Shown here one piece after another: positions 61,201-64,000 of a stretch of 64,000 nt of DNA. The translations under genes were made by a program, and so were the position numbers. Origin of the DNA: Lewinellaceae bacterium (GTDB taxonomy: Bacteria > Bacteroidota > Bacteroidia > Chitinophagales > Saprospiraceae); NCBI GenBank assembly GCA_020636375.1, contig JACJXZ010000001.1, positions 186,001-250,000 on the forward strand, given 5' to 3'. The stretch's first letter is position 1, and each line of letters begins with the position of its first letter. Under the pieces are notes generated by a model. That model had not been told where the DNA came from. It worked only from the letters and a program-made list of their open reading frames with translations, and did no database searches.

Positions 61201-61743
61201 CTACTCCTCCAGCGCACAGCACTTCATCAGGTCCAGATAGTCGGGCCGGTCGGAGGCCAGCTTGTGGATGAAGCTGTCTTTCACCTCCCCGTCCTGAATG
61301 GCGAAAACGCCGGGCATCTGGAAGCCGTCGCCCAGTTGGGGGCCGACGCCATGGCCGGCCACTACGCCGGCGGAGAACCCCCGGATCCAGGAAGAAAGGC
61401 CGAACAGTTGTGTGAAGTTGCCCTTCACCAGGCCGAATGCCGCGTAGAACTTGCATTCCGGGTCGCTGATGTGGAGCGAGCCTTCCAGGCCATAGCGGGT
61501 AAAATACCGCTCGGCAATGTCATCGGAGGCCATATGGACGAAGATGATCCGGGAACCTTGCTCTTCGATCCGGCTGCGCTGCCTGGATATGTCAGAAAGG
61601 GCTTCCCGGCAGAAGGTACATCCAAAATGGCGCAAGAAGACCAGAAGGACCGGTTGCCGGAGAGAATAATCGAAGAGCGTTTCGCCGGTGTTCAGGACCA
61701 TCCGGCTCAACAACTTCTCATCTAATTTCTTAGCCTCGACCAT
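61201..61743 (-). CDS. peroxiredoxin-like (AhpC/TSA, PRXL2-type) protein
   Basis: 180 residues from ATG 61743 (MVEAKKLDEKLLSRMVLNTG); the frame extends 35 codons upstream but without family similarity. Thioredoxin fold: VLLVFLRHFGCTFCREALSD with the CxxC motif (about residues 43-46), IIFVHMASDDIAERYFTRYG, and GDGFQMPGVFAIQDGEV before the final strand. The form matches the SelL/PRXL2-like family (redox-active Cys-x-x-Cys). Substrate unknown. Ends in the CTCCCCGT array. Confidence 0.85.
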   Translation of the reverse strand: MVEAKKLDEKLLSRMVLNTGETLFDYSLRQPVLLVFLRHFGCTFCREALSDISRQRSRIEEQGSRIIFVHMASDDIAERYFTRYGLEGSLHISDPECKFYAAFGLVKGNFTQLFGLSSWIRGFSAGVVAGHGVGPQLGDGFQMPGVFAIQDGEVKDSFIHKLASDRPDYLDLMKCCALEE

Positions 61744-61854
61744 GTGGGTTACGAATTTTTGAGGATATACACACTCCAACAACTGGAGAGGAGGAAAGTT
61801 GACAGGGGAGGATATGGGGCCATGGGTTTCATTGTGCCATGACCCCATACGCCC

Positions 61855-62787
61855 TTATACCTCCATATTATCATACACCTCCATCACGGCGCGGACGTGC
61901 TCGGCGGAATCTTTCAGCAGTTTCATTTCATCGCCGTTCAGTTTCAGTTCCAGCATTTGCACGATGCCTTTGGCGCCCAGTTTTACCGGCACGCCCAGGA
62001 AGATGCCCTTCATGCCGTACTCTCCGTTGAGCAGGGCGCAGCAGGGGAAGATGCGGTTTTCGTCGCGGACGATGGCTTCCACCATCTGGGCAGCGGCGGC
62101 GCCGGGGGCGTACCAGGCGGATGTGCCCATCAGCTTCACCAGTTCGCCTCCCCCCATTTTGGTGCGTTCGACGATGGCGTCCAGCTTATTGCTGTCGATC
62201 ATCTCGGTCACCGGGATGCCGGAGACCGTCGTATAGCGGGGCAGCGGCACCATGGTGTCGCCGTGCCCGCCCATGAGCACGGCCTGTATGTCCTTGGGGG
62301 AAACCTGCAGGGCTTCGGCCAGGAAGGCCCGGTAGCGCGCCGTATCCAGGATGCCCGCCATGCCGAAGATTCGCGAGGAATCCAGCCCGGAAGCTTTGTA
62401 GGCCGCGTAGGTCATCACATCCAGCGGGTTGGAAACGACGATGATGATCGGATTGTCGGAATGTTCCATGATGGACTTTGTCACCATGTTGACGATCTTG
62501 GCGTTGGTAGAGATCAGGTCATCCCGGCTCATTCCAGGCTTGCGGGGCACGCCGGCGGTGATGACGACGATATCGGAGCCGGCGGTTTCTTTGTAATCTT
62601 CGGTCCCCGTGAGGTGGGTACTGTAATAATCGATGGGGGCCTGCTGCCAGCTGTCCAGGGCTTTGCCCCGGGCCAGGTCGCCCTGGATATCGAGGAGGAC
62701 GACTTCTTTTACCAGGTCTTTGTGAGCCAGGACATTTGCGCAGGTAGCGCCGACGTTACCGGCGCCAACAACAGTTACTTTACTCAT
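61855..62787 (-). CDS. mdh: malate dehydrogenase (LDH-like type)
   Basis: 310 residues. NAD-dependent oxidation of malate to oxaloacetate in the TCA cycle. Rossmann motif VTVVGAGNVGATCANVLA (4-21), substrate arginines in ITAGVPRKPGMSRDDLI, VVSNPLDVMTYAAYKASGL, catalytic His in MGGHGDTMVPLPRYTTVSG and a C-terminal KLGAKGIVQMLELKLNGDE. The Met after GHGDT and the PRK motif fit MDH rather than lactate dehydrogenase. Confidence 0.96.
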   Translation of the reverse strand: MSKVTVVGAGNVGATCANVLAHKDLVKEVVLLDIQGDLARGKALDSWQQAPIDYYSTHLTGTEDYKETAGSDIVVITAGVPRKPGMSRDDLISTNAKIVNMVTKSIMEHSDNPIIIVVSNPLDVMTYAAYKASGLDSSRIFGMAGILDTARYRAFLAEALQVSPKDIQAVLMGGHGDTMVPLPRYTTVSGIPVTEMIDSNKLDAIVERTKMGGGELVKLMGTSAWYAPGAAAAQMVEAIVRDENRIFPCCALLNGEYGMKGIFLGVPVKLGAKGIVQMLELKLNGDEMKLLKDSAEHVRAVMEVYDNMEV

Positions 62788-62889
62788 GATATTTTCGTTT
62801 GATGTTATTTAGTTCCGAGTCATCGGGGCAACCCGCAAAATCTTTTTATTACCCTTAGTAGTGATTAAAAAATAAATTCGACATTTTGA

Positions 62890-62955
62890 GTCAATGAATT
62901 ATCGCGAAGGCCAGCAGTCTCATCAGGGCAAAGGCCTTCGCGATAATTCATTGAC
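62890..62955. repeat. perfect 23-bp inverted repeat with 20-base loop
   Basis: Arms 62890-62912 (begins GTCAATGAATTATCGCG) and 62933-62955 (ends CGCGATAATTCATTGAC) are exact complements, spaced by AGCAGTCTCATCAGGGCAAA. No T-run follows, and it lies between divergent genes, so it is not an ordinary terminator. Confidence 0.92.
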
Positions 62956-63035
62956 ATCGAACTTATTTTTTAACGTTCCTCACTCAACTTTTTTAACGCT
63001 TCTGCTGTCTACTTTTCGGATTACCCATTTGAATC

Positions 63036-63245
63036 TATACTGGCGCACGCCTGGTTTTCGCTTTACAAAAACCAGCGAGGCCAGTCTAACCTCTCTTCAG
63101 GCGGACACCCTTTAAAATTCGGTGCAAATCTAGTCAATTTTGGCATCATTCCATACTGGCGAACGGATGGTTTTGTTCCTGATGAAACCATCGATGCCGG
63201 GATGTACTGATTTTGTAAAGACAAAATCAGCCATGCGCCAGTATA
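63036..63245. repeat. 210-bp element of three related hairpin modules
   Basis: TATACTGGCGCA (63036-63047) and its exact complement (63234-63245) bound the element. A third, direct CATACTGGCG copy is at 63152-63161. Each module carries its own stem: CTGGTTTT/AAAACCAG (63051-63075), GATGGTTT/AAACCATC (63166-63192) and CTGATTTTGT/ACAAAATCAG (63207-63230). The stem sequences differ but pairing is kept. With the palindrome at 62890 it occupies most of the 731-base gap between mdh and the next gene. Confidence 0.8.
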
Positions 63246-63361
63246 AAATGACCCGGGCGCTCCTCCGGGAAAACGGCGAGCTGGGCGCCGATGCGCCACT
63301 TTATCTCCCAGCTGACTAAATATTAGGCAATATTTTATCCTTCCGCCCGGCGCATTTTTGC

Positions 63362-63369
63362 TATTTTTG
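63362..63369 (+). promoter_or_regulatory. candidate -7 box of the M43-like protease gene
   Basis: TATTTTTG fits TAnnTTTG, 150 bases upstream of the ATG at 63519. Confidence 0.4.
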
Positions 63370-63518
63370 CGGGGTTGAAGATGGAATTTTTTATAACAAA
63401 AAATCATTTTATAACGCCTGAATGCCTGATCGCTTGCCGTTGCCTGCTGTATTCCGGCAGCTGACGACCAACCCCCGTCAAGCCCGGGCATTCATCGATC
63501 AAACGCATTATTTCAGCA

Positions 63519-64000
63519 TGAAAAGAATTGTCACTTTCCTGGCCTTCGCCCTGATCACCGGCCTGGGCGCCTATGCACAGCCAACCCTGCAGGATTTCTG
63601 CGGCACGCCTCCCTACAAATCGGAGTGGCTGGAACGGTACCAGCAGAACCCACAGGTGATCAACCGCTCGATGTTGGACACCATTTACGTACCGGTAACT
63701 TTCCACATTGTCGGCAAAAACGACGGCACCGGCTATATTTCATACAACCGCCTGATGGACGGTTTCTGTTTTCTCAATGAAGTATTTGAGCAGGCTGCCA
63801 TCCAGTTTTACGTCAAAGGGGACATCCGCTTCATCAACAATAGCAGTTACTACGACCACAACAATTCCACCGGCGGACAAATGATGGCCGCCAACAACGT
63901 GCCCAATACGGTGAACTTCTATGTTGTGAACGACCCCAACGGCGCCCTGGGATACTACTCCCCGACCCGCGACGCCGTGGCCCTGGCCAAGGGTTCTCTG
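63519..64000 (+). CDS. secreted pappalysin-like (M43) metalloprotease or related protein, N-terminal part
   Basis: 160 residues are visible before the window ends. Signal peptide MKRIVTFLAFALITGLGAYA is followed by FCGTPPYKSEWLERYQQNP, TIYVPVTFHIVGKNDGTGYI, CFLNEVFEQAAIQFYVKGDI and NTVNFYVVNDPNGALGYYSP. This order is typical of Bacteroidota M43-type zymogen/protease N-termini, whose HExxH zinc motif comes later. The catalytic part and any T9SS domain lie outside the window, so activity is inferred. Confidence 0.75.

Overview
The window looks like chromosomal DNA of a marine, moderately GC-rich Bacteroidota, most likely of the Saprospiria (Lewinella/Phaeodactylibacter type). The evidence is a SusC/SusD pair, several proteins with C-terminal type IX secretion (T9SS) sorting domains, the T9SS assembly gene porT next to ubiE/menG, SDR-type threonine dehydrogenase, weak Shine-Dalgarno signals and several TAnnTTTG (-7) promoter boxes. 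The lineage call is inference. No rRNA is present to confirm it.

Layout. 1-7.9 kb: a truncated lysophospholipase-like hydrolase, a small membrane protein, fmt, an MBL-fold hydrolase, a fused OppD-OppF ATPase and a T9SS-exported beta-propeller protein. 8.3-18.9 kb: an alpha-glucan locus. SusC, SusD and a SusE/F-like binding lipoprotein face a lipoprotein, a GH65 disaccharide phosphorylase and beta-phosphoglucomutase on the other strand, so imported disaccharide would be split by phosphate and fed to glycolysis. 19.4-22.8 kb: a DUF1800/DUF1501 pair. 23-36.2 kb, minus strand: kbl, a secreted Gfo/Idh protein, tdh (threonine to glycine plus acetyl-CoA), an orphan HsdR_N protein, a DUF1028 protein, tilS, a PfkB kinase, lysC, a TPR protein and gyrA. 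36.4-37.8 kb: ubiE/menG overlapping porT. 38.1-42.5 kb: oxidative L-fucose catabolism (mutarotase, dehydrogenase, fuconolactonase) divergent from a GH141-like beta-helix lipoprotein and an esterase cut off by an IS66 element. 42.5-47.9 kb: the IS66 copy and a decayed integrative island ending with a tyrosine integrase at tRNA-Leu. 48-48.3 kb: tRNA-Gly and a rearranged tRNA-Gly relic. 48.4-64 kb: DUF4836, ppk1, DUF72, tpiA, an S24 regulator, DUF3237, a cupin, an AraC regulator, a frameshifted VWA protein, a peroxiredoxin-like protein, mdh and the start of an M43-like secreted protease.

The most unusual content is non-coding. There are several unrelated-looking palindromic elements (about 15.1, 22.9, 45.8, 62.9 and 63.1 kb), some with compensatory base changes between copies. 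A family of short GC hairpins turns up inside other elements and inside a tRNA-Gly copy. Period-8 microsatellites sit directly after stop codons. Together they suggest active hairpin-forming repeat families in this genome.
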